Source of the DNA: Candidatus Doudnabacteria bacterium
Lineage (GTDB): Bacteria > Patescibacteriota > Doudnabacteria > UBA920
Direction: 5' to 3'
Assembly: GCA_903913365.1 (NCBI GenBank)
Contig: CAIWKW010000184.1
Coordinates: 1-10,854 of the forward strand
DNA length: 10,854 nucleotides
Part shown: piece after piece, positions 1-6,585 of the stretch
How the letters are laid out: the number at the start of each line of letters is the position of its first letter
Numbering within the stretch: the stretch's first letter is position 1
Made by a program: the position numbers and the translations under genes
The notes under the pieces: model-generated
What the model saw: the letters and a program-made list of their open reading frames with translations, nothing else
The model's database searches: none
Told to the model about the DNA's origin: nothing

Positions 1-13
1 ATTTTGTAAGTTA

Positions 14-22
14 TGGTATAAT
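14..22 (+). promoter_or_regulatory. Extended -10 promoter of the pilus operon
   Basis: TATAAT at 17-22 is preceded by TG and one base (14-16), the extended -10 form that needs little -35 help. The -35 region would lie before the window, so only half of the promoter is visible. Transcription would start near 29, giving a leader of about 50 bases before the pilB ATG at 80. Confidence 0.6.
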
Positions 23-79
23 GAATTGGTAAATTGTATCGTTTGAAACAAAAATTAGGAAAAAGGAAGATAAAAAAGA

Positions 80-1834
80 ATGGATAAACCGCAATTTAAT
101 TTATCCCTCAAACAAAAGAAACTTTTGAGCGAAGACAAGCTGGCTGCCTTGCAAAAGGAATACCAGCAGCTAAAATCCCCCCAAACGTGGGATAACTTTT
201 TAATTGATAAAAAAGCTTTAACGGAAAAACAGATTTTGGATGTTGAAAGCGAGCTTTTGGGCGTGCCAATTATTGACTTAACGGTTTTGCAAATTCCCAT
301 AGACGTTTTAAATTTGGTGCCAGAGCCTATTGCCCACCGCCACCAGGTTATCAGTTTTGCCAAAAGCAAAGACAGCCTGTCTTTGGCTATGACCGATCCT
401 GAAGATATACAGACTAAGGAGTTTATTCAGAAAAAAACCGGCCTGAAAATAAACGCTTCCTTAATCGGGCGCACGAGCCTTGATTTCGGCTTGTCCAAAT
501 ATCATTCATCTTTGGAAAAAGAGATTAAGCATCTTTTTTCGCCCAATGCCAAGCCTATAGTATCCAGCCCGGAAGGGGAAAGCGCGCTGGACGACGGGCT
601 GAAAAAAATGGCGGAAGAAATTCCGGTTATCCGTGTGGTGGATACTTTGCTGGAATATGCCGTATTTGAAAAGGCGTCCGATATCCACATAGAACCGCAG
701 GAAAGTTCCGTGGCTGTGCGCTACCGCATAGACGGGGTGCTTCACGATGTTATGACTTTGCCCAAAGTTATTCAGGCGGCCATTGTCGCCCGTATTAAAG
801 TTCTGTCCAATTTAAAAATTGACGAGCACCGCTTGCCTCAGGACGGTCGTTTTAAAATTGACAAAGACGGCTACAAATTTTCTTTGCGCGTTTCCACCAT
901 TCCCATTTTTGATGGGGAAAAAGTGGTTATTCGTCTTTTGGACGAATCGGCCAAAGCCATGAGCCTGGAAGATTTGGGTTTTGAGCAGTCTTCGCTGGAT
1001 ACCATTAGCCGAAACATAAAAAAACCGCACGGAATGCTTCTGGTTACAGGGCCTACGGGTAGCGGAAAATCCACTACTTTGTATACGGTGCTTTCCATGC
1101 TTAACACCAAATCGGTGAATATTTCCACCATTGAAGATCCGGTGGAATACCGCATACTTGGAGCCAACCAAATGCAGGTGAATCCAAAAATCGGCCTGAC
1201 TTTTGACGTGGGGTTAAGAGCTTTGCTCAGGCAAGATCCGAATATTATTATGATTGGGGAAATTCGCGACAAGGAAACGGCCGAAGAAGCCGTGCATGCG
1301 GCCATGACCGGACACATTGTGTTTAGCACGCTTCACACTAACAGCGCCGCCGCTGCTTTGCCCAGACTGCTCGATATTGGGGTTGAGCCTTACTTAATAG
1401 CTTCCACCATTAACGCGGTTCTCGCCCAAAGGCTGGTTAGGTCGGTTTGTAAAGATTGCCAAATTTCTTTTACTTTGGACGACGCGACTTTGCAGAGCCT
1501 GGACAAAGATTTTCATATGGAAAAACTTTTGCCTGTATTTATAAAAGAAGGCCTTTCCACCGGCAAAGCAAAAAATATCCAAGACATAAAATTTTATAAA
1601 GGCGAAGGGTGCGACAAGTGCAGCCACACCGGCTATCGGGGGCGCATAGGCATCCACGAAATTCTGGAAGTTACCACTGAAGTGGCGGATATGATTATGA
1701 TGCATAAAAGCGCGCAGGAAATTCAGGAGCAGGGCGAAAAGCAGGGAATGACGCTTATGTGGGAAGACGGTTTTATTAAGGCAGCCAAAGGAATTACCAC
1801 CATAGACGAAATAGTCAGGGTCAGTAAAGAATAG
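80..1834 (+). CDS. pilB: Type IV pilus assembly ATPase PilB (GspE/PulE family)
   Basis: Hexameric cytoplasmic motor ATPase that hydrolyses ATP to drive pilus extension through the PilC platform. The 584 residues match the usual family length. An N-terminal MshEN/T2SSE_N-like domain (about 45-145) precedes the ATPase core. The core carries the ASDIHIEP motif (199-206), RLPQDGR (251-257), Walker A GPTGSGKST (324-332), the Asp box with IEDPVEY (351-357), Walker B DPNIIMIGEIRD (386-397) and the His box GHIVFSTLHT (411-420). Four cysteines (457, 460, 511, 514) in two CxxC pairs form the zinc site expected for PilB/GspE rather than the retraction ATPase PilT. The start is backed by AGGAAGA at 64-70, nine bases upstream. 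It is the first gene of the pilus operon. A GspE role cannot be excluded by motifs alone, but the pilM-pilN-pilO neighbours favour a type IV pilus. Confidence 0.95.
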   Translation: MDKPQFNLSLKQKKLLSEDKLAALQKEYQQLKSPQTWDNFLIDKKALTEKQILDVESELLGVPIIDLTVLQIPIDVLNLVPEPIAHRHQVISFAKSKDSLSLAMTDPEDIQTKEFIQKKTGLKINASLIGRTSLDFGLSKYHSSLEKEIKHLFSPNAKPIVSSPEGESALDDGLKKMAEEIPVIRVVDTLLEYAVFEKASDIHIEPQESSVAVRYRIDGVLHDVMTLPKVIQAAIVARIKVLSNLKIDEHRLPQDGRFKIDKDGYKFSLRVSTIPIFDGEKVVIRLLDESAKAMSLEDLGFEQSSLDTISRNIKKPHGMLLVTGPTGSGKSTTLYTVLSMLNTKSVNISTIEDPVEYRILGANQMQVNPKIGLTFDVGLRALLRQDPNIIMIGEIRDKETAEEAVHAAMTGHIVFSTLHTNSAAAALPRLLDIGVEPYLIASTINAVLAQRLVRSVCKDCQISFTLDDATLQSLDKDFHMEKLLPVFIKEGLSTGKAKNIQDIKFYKGEGCDKCSHTGYRGRIGIHEILEVTTEVADMIMMHKSAQEIQEQGEKQGMTLMWEDGFIKAAKGITTIDEIVRVSKE

Positions 1835-1835
1835 G

Positions 1836-1929
1836 AATCTTTTCCGCCAAAGGCGGATCCGCCTCCGGCGGACAATTTTCAATCATTTAATCTTTTCCGC
1901 CAAAGGCAGATCCGCCTCCGGCGGACAAT
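1836..1929. repeat. Tandem pair of 41-base palindromic repeats
   Basis: Two copies (1836-1876 and 1889-1929) differ at one base and are 12 bases apart. Each copy contains two abutting mini-hairpins. In copy 1 these are TCCGCC-AAA-GGCGGA (1843-1857) and TCCGCC-TCC-GGCGGA (1858-1872), which also create the 12-base perfect palindrome GGCGGATCCGCC at the junction. In copy 2 the first right arm is GGCAGA, which weakens that hairpin. There is no T-tract, so these do not look like terminators. They fill nearly all of the pilB-pilC gap. They may be REP-like mobile palindromes or may affect RNA stability between pilB and pilC; neither is shown. Confidence 0.9.
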
Positions 1930-1947
1930 CTGTAAATCCTAATTTTT

Positions 1948-3159
1948 ATGCCTTCATTCAAGTACATTGCTATAGGTAAAGACGGACAAAAACAGAGTGC
2001 TTCCATAGAAGCGCCAAATTTGGCCGTGGCCGGACATTTGCTTAAGGACCAGGGGCTTTTGCCCATGGAGATAGCGGAAGAGGGCGGCAGCAGCGGTGCG
2101 AATTTTATTCAAGGTCTAAGTTCCATATCTTTTGACGAAAAAATCAGCTTTGTGGAAAATTTGGGCGTGATGCTCAAGGCCGGTATTGCCATAAGCAGGG
2201 CTTTGCAAATTTTAGTAAAGCAAACAAGCAATGCCAGATTCAAAGTAATTTTGAGCGATATCTATAATCAGGTTGAACAGGGCAAGGGTCTTTCCGAGGC
2301 TTTGGCCAAATATCCAAAAGTTTTTCCGAGCATTGCCATAAGCATGATAAAGGTAGGGGAAATATCCGGAGGGCTTGATAAAAGCCTGGAATATTTAAGC
2401 AATCAGCTTCATCGTGAAGCGGATTTAAAGAGTAAAGTGAAAGGTGCAATGATTTACCCTTCCGTTATTATTTGCGCCATGGTGGTTATCGGCATACTGT
2501 TGTCGATTTTTGTTTTGCCAAGCCTCACCTCTATTTTTACCGAGCAAAACGTGAGTCTGCCTTTTACCACGCAAATAGTTGTTGCCTTTGCTTCTTTTAT
2601 GAGCGGCCATTCGGTGGTGGTAATCGGCGGCTTAATAGGCTTTGTGGTTCTTCTTATTGCCGTTTACAGAACCTACGCGGGAAAAAAAGCTTTTGACTTT
2701 ATGACTTTGCATTTTTATATAGTTAACACAGTCATAATCAAACTTAATTTAGCGCGTTTTTCCAGAATTTTAAGTTCCTTGCTTAAAAGCGGCATTCCGA
2801 TTATTCAGGCTCTGGAGGTGGCGGGAGAATCTTTGGATAATACTTTATACAAAGAATTGGTTTCCGCCGCCGCCGCCGATGTAAAAATCGGCAAGCCGCT
2901 TGCCGAATCTTTGGGTAAAGATCAAACGCTTTTCCCGGTGTTGGTGGTACAGATGATTCAGGTTGGGGAAGAAAGCGGCAGTGTGCAGGAGATATTGGAA
3001 CAGCTGGCCAGCCATTATGAAACGGAAGTAGATGATACGCTGAAAAATTTGTCTTCTATTATTGAGCCATTGTTGCTATTATTTATAGGAGGGGTAGTCG
3101 GATTTTTGGCCATGGCGTTAATCACTCCAATTTACAGTGTTTATCAAAATGCCCAGTAA
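1948..3159 (+). CDS. pilC: Type IV pilus inner-membrane platform protein PilC (GspF family)
   Basis: Polytopic inner-membrane protein on which PilB acts to add pilin subunits. The 403 residues match the family. A short N-terminal segment of the PilC type (FKYIAIGKDGQ...LLKDQGLLPMEI) is followed by two T2SSF domains (about 65-190 and 268-395), each with the family's GExSG stretch: VGEISGGL (136-143) and VGEESGSV (339-346). Hydrophobic segments lie near 168-192, 221-241 and 370-396, as in GspF/PilC. It follows pilB after a 113-base gap filled by the palindromic repeats. There is no Shine-Dalgarno sequence before the ATG: the 20 bases upstream are A/T-rich with no purine run. The start is chosen because the protein begins exactly at the family N-terminus. 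Confidence 0.93.
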   Translation: MPSFKYIAIGKDGQKQSASIEAPNLAVAGHLLKDQGLLPMEIAEEGGSSGANFIQGLSSISFDEKISFVENLGVMLKAGIAISRALQILVKQTSNARFKVILSDIYNQVEQGKGLSEALAKYPKVFPSIAISMIKVGEISGGLDKSLEYLSNQLHREADLKSKVKGAMIYPSVIICAMVVIGILLSIFVLPSLTSIFTEQNVSLPFTTQIVVAFASFMSGHSVVVIGGLIGFVVLLIAVYRTYAGKKAFDFMTLHFYIVNTVIIKLNLARFSRILSSLLKSGIPIIQALEVAGESLDNTLYKELVSAAAADVKIGKPLAESLGKDQTLFPVLVVQMIQVGEESGSVQEILEQLASHYETEVDDTLKNLSSIIEPLLLLFIGGVVGFLAMALITPIYSVYQNAQ

Positions 3160-3162
3160 AAT

Positions 3163-3192
3163 ATGAGTCCAGTAATGCAATTTCCAATATGA
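3163..3192 (+). other. Possible nine-codon leader ORF overlapping the pilM start
   Basis: An ATG at 3163 opens a frame of nine codons (MSPVMQFPI) whose TGA stop (3190-3192) overlaps the pilM ATG (3189-3191) as ATGA. pilM has no Shine-Dalgarno sequence, so ribosomes ending here could in principle re-initiate on pilM. The ORF itself also lacks a ribosome site, and a frame this short can arise by chance. Confidence 0.2.
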
Positions 3193-4256
3193 AATTTAAT
3201 TTTCTTTCGAAAAATCTTCCCGCTTTTGGATTAAACATAAGCGGCAGCTCGCTAAAGCTTATGCGGCTTGAGCAAAAAGGCAAGGAATTATCCATTAAGG
3301 CTTTTTCCAGCGCGGCTTTGCCAAAAGCTATGGTGGTTAACGATTTGATTTCCGATCAAAAGGCCTTTGATTTTTTATTGAAACAAAATTTACAAAAACC
3401 GCTATATGGCCGGCTTGATACCAATTATGTTGCTGCAAGTTTGCCGGAATCAAAGTCTTTTGTCAGAGTCATCCAAATTCCCAAAATGAGCGAGAGTGAA
3501 GCCGACAGCGCCGTGCCGTTTGAAGCGGAAAATTTTATCCCCATGCCGATTGATCAAGTTTATTTGGATTGGCAAAAATTAGGGGATACGGCCGATAAAA
3601 TGAATGTATTAATAATTGCTTCGCCAAAGGAGTTTGTGGATAAATATTTGGGAACTCTGGATAGCGCCGGACTTAAGACTGTGGCATTGGAAGTTGAATC
3701 ACAAAGTTGCCATCGCGCAATTATGGCTCAGGGCAGCACCGAAACCGTGCTTTTGGTGGACCTTGACGCTTTTCGCAGCAGTTTGGTTATGGTAGAGGAC
3801 GGCAATATTCAATTTACCTCCACAGTGCCGATAGCCGGAAACAGTTTTACGGAGAATATCGCCAAAACTTTGGGCGTTGCCAATGTTAAGGCCGAAGAAA
3901 TTAAACGAAAAGTTGGCATAGTAAATACCACGGACTACCCAAACATAAAGACTTCATTGCTTCCGGTTTTAAATAATTTGAGCGCCGAGATAAAGAATAT
4001 TTTAAAATTTCACGCCGAACATTCCGACAAGCAGGTAACCAGGGTAATTTTGTCCGGAGGCAGCGCCAAGCTGAAAAATTTGGCAGAATTTTTGGCTCCG
4101 CAGCTTATGGATGCCGGGATTTCCAGAGTCGAATTGGCCAATCCCTGGCAAAATTTTAGTTTGGCTAAGAATTTTCCGTTAAGTCCCTTTGATTCTCTGG
4201 GTTTTGTCACAACAATCGGTTTGGCTATAAGAGGTAAAAATTTTGAAATCGTTTAA
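3189..4256 (+). CDS. pilM: Type IV pilus assembly protein PilM
   Basis: Cytoplasmic actin/FtsA-like protein that forms the ring of the pilus machine and binds the N-terminal tail of PilN. The 355 residues show the FtsA/PilM layout: first phosphate-loop-like strand pair GLNISGSSLKLMRL (14-27), SHS2-type insert (about 75-170), second phosphate-like segment LLVDLDAFRSSLVMV (188-202), the adenosine-side motif SGGSAKLKNL (289-298) and the typical closing stretch DSLGFVTTIGLAIRG (335-349). Asn16 stands where many actin-fold relatives have Asp, and Asp192 follows VDL where a Gly is common, so nucleotide handling may differ. It starts 29 bases after pilC without a visible Shine-Dalgarno sequence and lies 15 bases before pilN, which fits the conserved pilMNO order. 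Confidence 0.92.
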   Translation: MKFNFLSKNLPAFGLNISGSSLKLMRLEQKGKELSIKAFSSAALPKAMVVNDLISDQKAFDFLLKQNLQKPLYGRLDTNYVAASLPESKSFVRVIQIPKMSESEADSAVPFEAENFIPMPIDQVYLDWQKLGDTADKMNVLIIASPKEFVDKYLGTLDSAGLKTVALEVESQSCHRAIMAQGSTETVLLVDLDAFRSSLVMVEDGNIQFTSTVPIAGNSFTENIAKTLGVANVKAEEIKRKVGIVNTTDYPNIKTSLLPVLNNLSAEIKNILKFHAEHSDKQVTRVILSGGSAKLKNLAEFLAPQLMDAGISRVELANPWQNFSLAKNFPLSPFDSLGFVTTIGLAIRGKNFEIV

Positions 4257-4271
4257 AGTTAATTTCAGAAA

Positions 4272-4826
4272 ATGAAAAATATAAATCTGCTTCCAAAATT
4301 AAAACAACAGGACTTCCACTATGAAATTATACTTAGCGGCCTGTGGACGGTGGTTATTTTATCATTACTCAGTTTTGCTTTGGTAATTTTGGCACAAATC
4401 GGAACCAAATTGTATTTACAGGCTCAAACAACAGGAATTAAAAATCAAATTTCTGAACTTCAAGGACAGGTAAATAAACAGCAAAATACCGATGTTAAAA
4501 CTAAGGTCAAAGACGTCAATAACATTATTAACGACTATGTCAATTTGGAAAAAACTTCTCCCAAATGGTCCAAGGTTGTTAAGGCCTTTGTGGCTTTGCC
4601 TCCGGCCGGAATAAAAATTAATTCATTCAGCGTAGACGCCGCCGCAAAAGCGGTAAATATTACCGGCATAAGTCCGACCAGAGAGCTGGTTATTGCTTTG
4701 TATAATAATATTTTGTCTGACAGTAAAGATTTTTATAAAGTGGATTATCCTCTGGAAAACATACTGGATTCGAAGAATGTAAATTTTCATTTTACTTTTT
4801 ATGTTCGGGATACGTTAATGCAATGA
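4272..4826 (+). CDS. pilN: Type IV pilus assembly protein PilN
   Basis: Bitopic inner-membrane protein whose short cytoplasmic tail docks on PilM and whose outer part pairs with PilO. The tail carries the hallmark INLLP motif (residues 4-8), followed by one membrane helix (about 19-43), a coiled-coil stretch (about 50-95) and a compact alpha/beta domain (about 97-180) of the ferredoxin-like type expected for PilN. The length of 184 residues is typical. The start lies 15 bases after pilM with at most a weak AGAAA upstream. Its TGA stop overlaps the pilO ATG (ATGA at 4823-4826), which implies translational coupling and equal production of the two partners. Confidence 0.9.
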   Translation: MKNINLLPKLKQQDFHYEIILSGLWTVVILSLLSFALVILAQIGTKLYLQAQTTGIKNQISELQGQVNKQQNTDVKTKVKDVNNIINDYVNLEKTSPKWSKVVKAFVALPPAGIKINSFSVDAAAKAVNITGISPTRELVIALYNNILSDSKDFYKVDYPLENILDSKNVNFHFTFYVRDTLMQ

Positions 4827-5374
4827 GAAATCTTTCAGCAAAAAATAGGATTTTGATTTTATGCGCCGTTTGGCTAATTTTTAGTCTATTGATGTTTATG
4901 TATGGTTTTAAAATTTTTGACGAAGCAAACCAAAAAACTTTGGACTCAATGGCTGACGACAGAAAAAATTTAGCTATTTTGGAAAACGAAAATTTGAGTT
5001 TTAAACAAACTCAGGCGGATTTACAGAAAATGGCCGGCGAGGCGTTGCAGCCGCAGGATTTTTTCAGCCAAGATATTTCTTTGGTAAAAGAACTGCAGGT
5101 TTTGGAAAATTTGGCCGGCAAGTATGCCGTGGATATGCAATTGTCCGGAGTCGCCGGCACAATAGACAGTTTGCCTCAAGCACCAACGCAAACTTCCCTG
5201 GCTGTGGTTCCTTTTGGTATTTCTTTAAGAGGGGATTTGGGTAGTGTTGTAAATTTTATTGAAAATTTGGAAAATTTGGGCTTTATTACCAATGTGAACG
5301 GTTTAACTATTAGCAGCGGCGATAAAAACGTTGTGAGCGTAAATTTATCCGCCAATTTTTATTTAAGAAAATAA
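4823..5374 (+). CDS. pilO: Type IV pilus assembly protein PilO
   Basis: Bitopic inner-membrane partner of PilN in the alignment complex linking the cytoplasmic ring to the outer parts of the pilus. The 183 residues show a short cytoplasmic tail, one membrane helix (about 9-28), a coiled coil (about 30-75) and a C-terminal alpha/beta domain (about 90-183). The stretch FGISLRGDLGSVVNFIENLENL (from residue 131) matches the PilO pattern of a beta strand, a Gly-rich turn and an amphipathic helix. Sequence conservation in this family is low, so position after pilN, overlap and topology carry much of the call. Confidence 0.85.
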   Translation: MRNLSAKNRILILCAVWLIFSLLMFMYGFKIFDEANQKTLDSMADDRKNLAILENENLSFKQTQADLQKMAGEALQPQDFFSQDISLVKELQVLENLAGKYAVDMQLSGVAGTIDSLPQAPTQTSLAVVPFGISLRGDLGSVVNFIENLENLGFITNVNGLTISSGDKNVVSVNLSANFYLRK

Positions 5375-5375
5375 T

Positions 5376-5723
5376 ATGCCAAAAAGTATTGATTTGTCAT
5401 CTTCAAATTTAAAGTATTATTACGGCAAGCTGATTAAAAATTTTGGCTGGGTGTTTTTGGTTGTTCTGTTGATAATTATTTTTTTTGAATTTTTTGAAAT
5501 TAGCGTTTCGGCTCAAATAGTTTTAAATTTAAACCAGTCCATGCCTCCTGTCGGTCAAAATAAGTCTGAACGGGTGAATTTTGAGGCTTATGACCAGATT
5601 ATAAAAAGAATAGATTCAGCTAAAAATTTTAACGCCACGAGCGGAGTTGTAAGCAACCCTTTTGATATTTCGGCTCCAGCCGCGCCTGTGGCCACTACCA
5701 GTCAGGCACAAGCCCCAAAATAA
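5376..5723 (+). CDS. Small one-helix membrane protein in the PilP position, function unknown
   Basis: I do not recognise a family. The 115 residues contain a cytoplasmic N-terminus (about 1-22), one strongly hydrophobic helix rich in Ile, Val and Phe (about 23-41), a polar middle (about 42-90) and a Pro/Ala-rich tail (about 98-115) ending APVATTSQAQAPK. It begins one base after the pilO stop and is the last gene before the operon terminator, so it is almost certainly made with the pilus machine. In proteobacterial operons this place holds the lipoprotein PilP, but there is no lipobox and no visible HR domain. It may be a reduced partner of PilN/PilO; this is inference from position and topology only. 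Confidence 0.75.
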   Translation: MPKSIDLSSSNLKYYYGKLIKNFGWVFLVVLLIIIFFEFFEISVSAQIVLNLNQSMPPVGQNKSERVNFEAYDQIIKRIDSAKNFNATSGVVSNPFDISAPAAPVATTSQAQAPK

Positions 5724-5738
5724 TTTTCTGTTTAGGAC

Positions 5739-5770
5739 AAAACAACCAGTTATGGGGTTGTTTTAATTTT
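5739..5770 (+). terminator. Intrinsic terminator of the pilus operon
   Basis: A 9-bp stem AAAACAACC / GGTTGTTTT (5739-5747 and 5756-5764) with an 8-base loop is followed by AATTTT. It lies 15 bases after the stop of the last pilus gene. The right arm supplies part of the T-tract. Confidence 0.8.
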
Positions 5771-5783
5771 GTTGAAATTTAGC

Positions 5784-5789
5784 TATAAT
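5784..5789 (+). promoter_or_regulatory. Candidate -10 element upstream of tRNA-Arg
   Basis: A perfect TATAAT lies just after the pilus terminator. The best -35 at 17 bases is a weak TTTTAA (5761-5766). If used, the transcript would begin about 145 bases before tRNA-Arg. A weaker alternative is TTGACC (5855-5860) with TACGTT (5878-5883) at 17 bases. Confidence 0.35.
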
Positions 5790-5795
5790 TAACCA

Positions 5796-5929
5796 AGTAC
5801 GTATGTACCTACGGTTCCGGCCGAAGACAGGGGCACCGGAATGACTCGCCTAATTTGACCTCATAGCTCATTCTTGTTACGTTACTCTTTTTTCCTTCGT
5901 AGCCTAACGAACGGACCACCGGTTTTTTT
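5796..5929 (+). other. Unexplained, possibly structured segment before tRNA-Arg
   Basis: No coding frame of note. It contains GTAC-GTAT-GTAC (5798-5809), a 6-bp stem TTCCGG / CCGGAA (5815-5820 and 5836-5841) enclosing the 15-base loop with CCGAAGACAG, a 5-bp stem TTCGT / ACGAA (5896-5900 and 5907-5911) and a run of seven T (5923-5929). It could be the processed leader of the tRNA-Arg transcript or a small RNA ending at the T-run. No strong hairpin abuts the T-run, so the terminator reading is weak. Confidence 0.25.
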
Positions 5930-5939
5930 ATCCGTCTTT

Positions 5940-6016
5940 GCACTCGTAGCTCATTTGGATAGAGCGCCTGGCTTCGAACCAGGAGGTAGCAAGTTCGAAT
6001 CTTGCCGAGTGCACCA
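5940..6016 (+). tRNA. tRNA-Arg, anticodon UCG
   Basis: Complete cloverleaf. The acceptor GCACTCG (5940-5946) pairs with CGAGTGC (6006-6012), the D stem is GCTC/GAGC, and the anticodon stem CCTGG/CCAGG holds loop CTTCGAA with anticodon TCG at 5974-5976. A five-base variable loop and T stem GCAAG/CTTGC with loop TTCGAAT follow. Discriminator A and encoded CCA end at 6016. It reads CGA, and other CGN codons by wobble. Confidence 0.97.
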
Positions 6017-6137
6017 AAAACAATTCGCCACGCTTGGTCTCATGGCACGCCATTAGCCTTAGCTAATTAGTGGTGAGGTTCCCTGCGCCTAAATACCGAT
6101 TTGTTGGGATTATTGGCACAGAGCAAAAAGTTGGCTA

Positions 6138-6166
6138 TTGAAAAAAGTTCATAAATAATGTAAAAT
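6138..6166 (+). promoter_or_regulatory. Sigma70-type promoter of tRNA-Lys
   Basis: TTGAAA (6138-6143) and TAAAAT (6161-6166) are separated by exactly 17 bases. Transcription would start near 6173, about 16 bases before the tRNA, so tRNA-Lys can be expressed independently of tRNA-Arg. Confidence 0.7.
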
Positions 6167-6188
6167 ACCGTAGATATGTTGTTTTTAC

Positions 6189-6264
6189 GGGTCGGTAGCT
6201 CAGTTGGTAGAGCAGTAGCCTCTTAAGCTATTTGTCGCGGGTTCGACCCCCGCCCGACCCACCA
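6189..6264 (+). tRNA. tRNA-Lys, anticodon CUU
   Basis: Complete cloverleaf. The acceptor GGGTCGG (6189-6195) pairs with CCGACCC (6254-6260). The anticodon stem GTAGC/GCTAT (one G-T pair) holds loop CTCTTAA with anticodon CTT at 6222-6224. T stem GCGGG/CCCGC has loop TTCGACC. Discriminator A and encoded CCA end at 6264. It reads the AAG lysine codon. Confidence 0.96.
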
Positions 6265-6336
6265 TGCGCTATTCGCTTTGTACATGGTATGCCATTTTTA
6301 CAGTAATAAGCGCTTGTTAATATTGTTATCATTTTA

Positions 6337-6369
6337 AAAAAGCGCGCCAATGTACTTGGCGCGCTTTTT
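6337..6369 (+). terminator. Perfect 14-bp hairpin, probable bidirectional terminator
   Basis: AAAAAGCGCGCCAA (6337-6350) and its exact complement (6356-6369) enclose the loop TGTAC. On the plus strand the GC-rich stem ends in TTTTT; on the minus strand it ends in TTTTTT. It can therefore stop transcription from tRNA-Lys, 73 bases upstream, and from the convergent 668-residue gene. Confidence 0.8.
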
Positions 6370-6423
6370 AAGTTTATGGTTGTGGGTTTGGTTTAATAAT
6401 TTATTAGCGACGTAAGCGAGACC

Positions 6424-6562
6424 GGCCATTTTATGGCCTGGGCGAGCCACGTAGATTTATCCTTTACGTGGCGAGCCAACCTGTTCGACTTCGCTCAAGG
6501 CCCCGAGTGCATCTCGAGGGGGGAGCTAATACAGGTTCTAATACCACGCAGCTTTGCTGCGT
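6424..6562. repeat. Cluster of inverted repeats in a 244-base gene-free stretch
   Basis: Between the terminator at 6369 and the gene end at 6614 I see no credible coding frame but four nearby palindromes. They are GGCCAT-TTT-ATGGCC (6424-6438), CCACGTA/TACGTGG (6447-6453 and 6465-6471), a 60-base nested element (6478-6537) and ACGCAGC-TTT-GCTGCGT (6546-6562). The nested element has outer arms AACCTGT/ACAGGTT, then GCTC/GAGC (6493-6496 and 6523-6526), then CCCC/GGGG and GAG/CTC. The direct repeat GGCGAGCCA occurs at 6441-6449 and 6470-6478, and TAGATTTATC occurs near 6452 and 6569. This resembles a landing site for small palindromic repeats, or a structured 3' region; which one cannot be told here. 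Confidence 0.7.
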
Positions 6563-6585
6563 AATCATAGATTTATCTTTTTAAA

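Noticed and set aside
871..1329. Open minus-strand frame of 152 codons inside pilB
   Set aside because: It lies wholly opposite the conserved ATPase core of pilB, has no family resemblance and has no promoter or ribosome site of its own.
1394..1882. Open minus-strand frame of 162 codons over the end of pilB and the first repeat
   Set aside because: It is antisense to the zinc-site region of pilB and starts within the palindromic repeat; its residues are an unstructured mix typical of an antisense frame.
1836..1929. Possible CRISPR array from the two 41-base repeats
   Set aside because: There are only two units, the gap is 12 bases, and each unit is made of short hairpins; no cas gene is present.
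5813..5865. Ribosomal protein L10 leader
   Set aside because: CCGAAGACAG is suggestive, but the expected pairing partner and GAGGU end are not found and no rplJ gene follows, so I did not annotate it as such.
5874..6056. Open plus-strand frame of 60 codons
   Set aside because: It runs straight through tRNA-Arg, so its middle is just translated tRNA sequence.
6052..6067. ATTAGC-CTTA-GCTAAT hairpin as a tRNA-Arg terminator
   Set aside because: The stem is only 6 bp, A/T-rich, and is not followed by a T-run.
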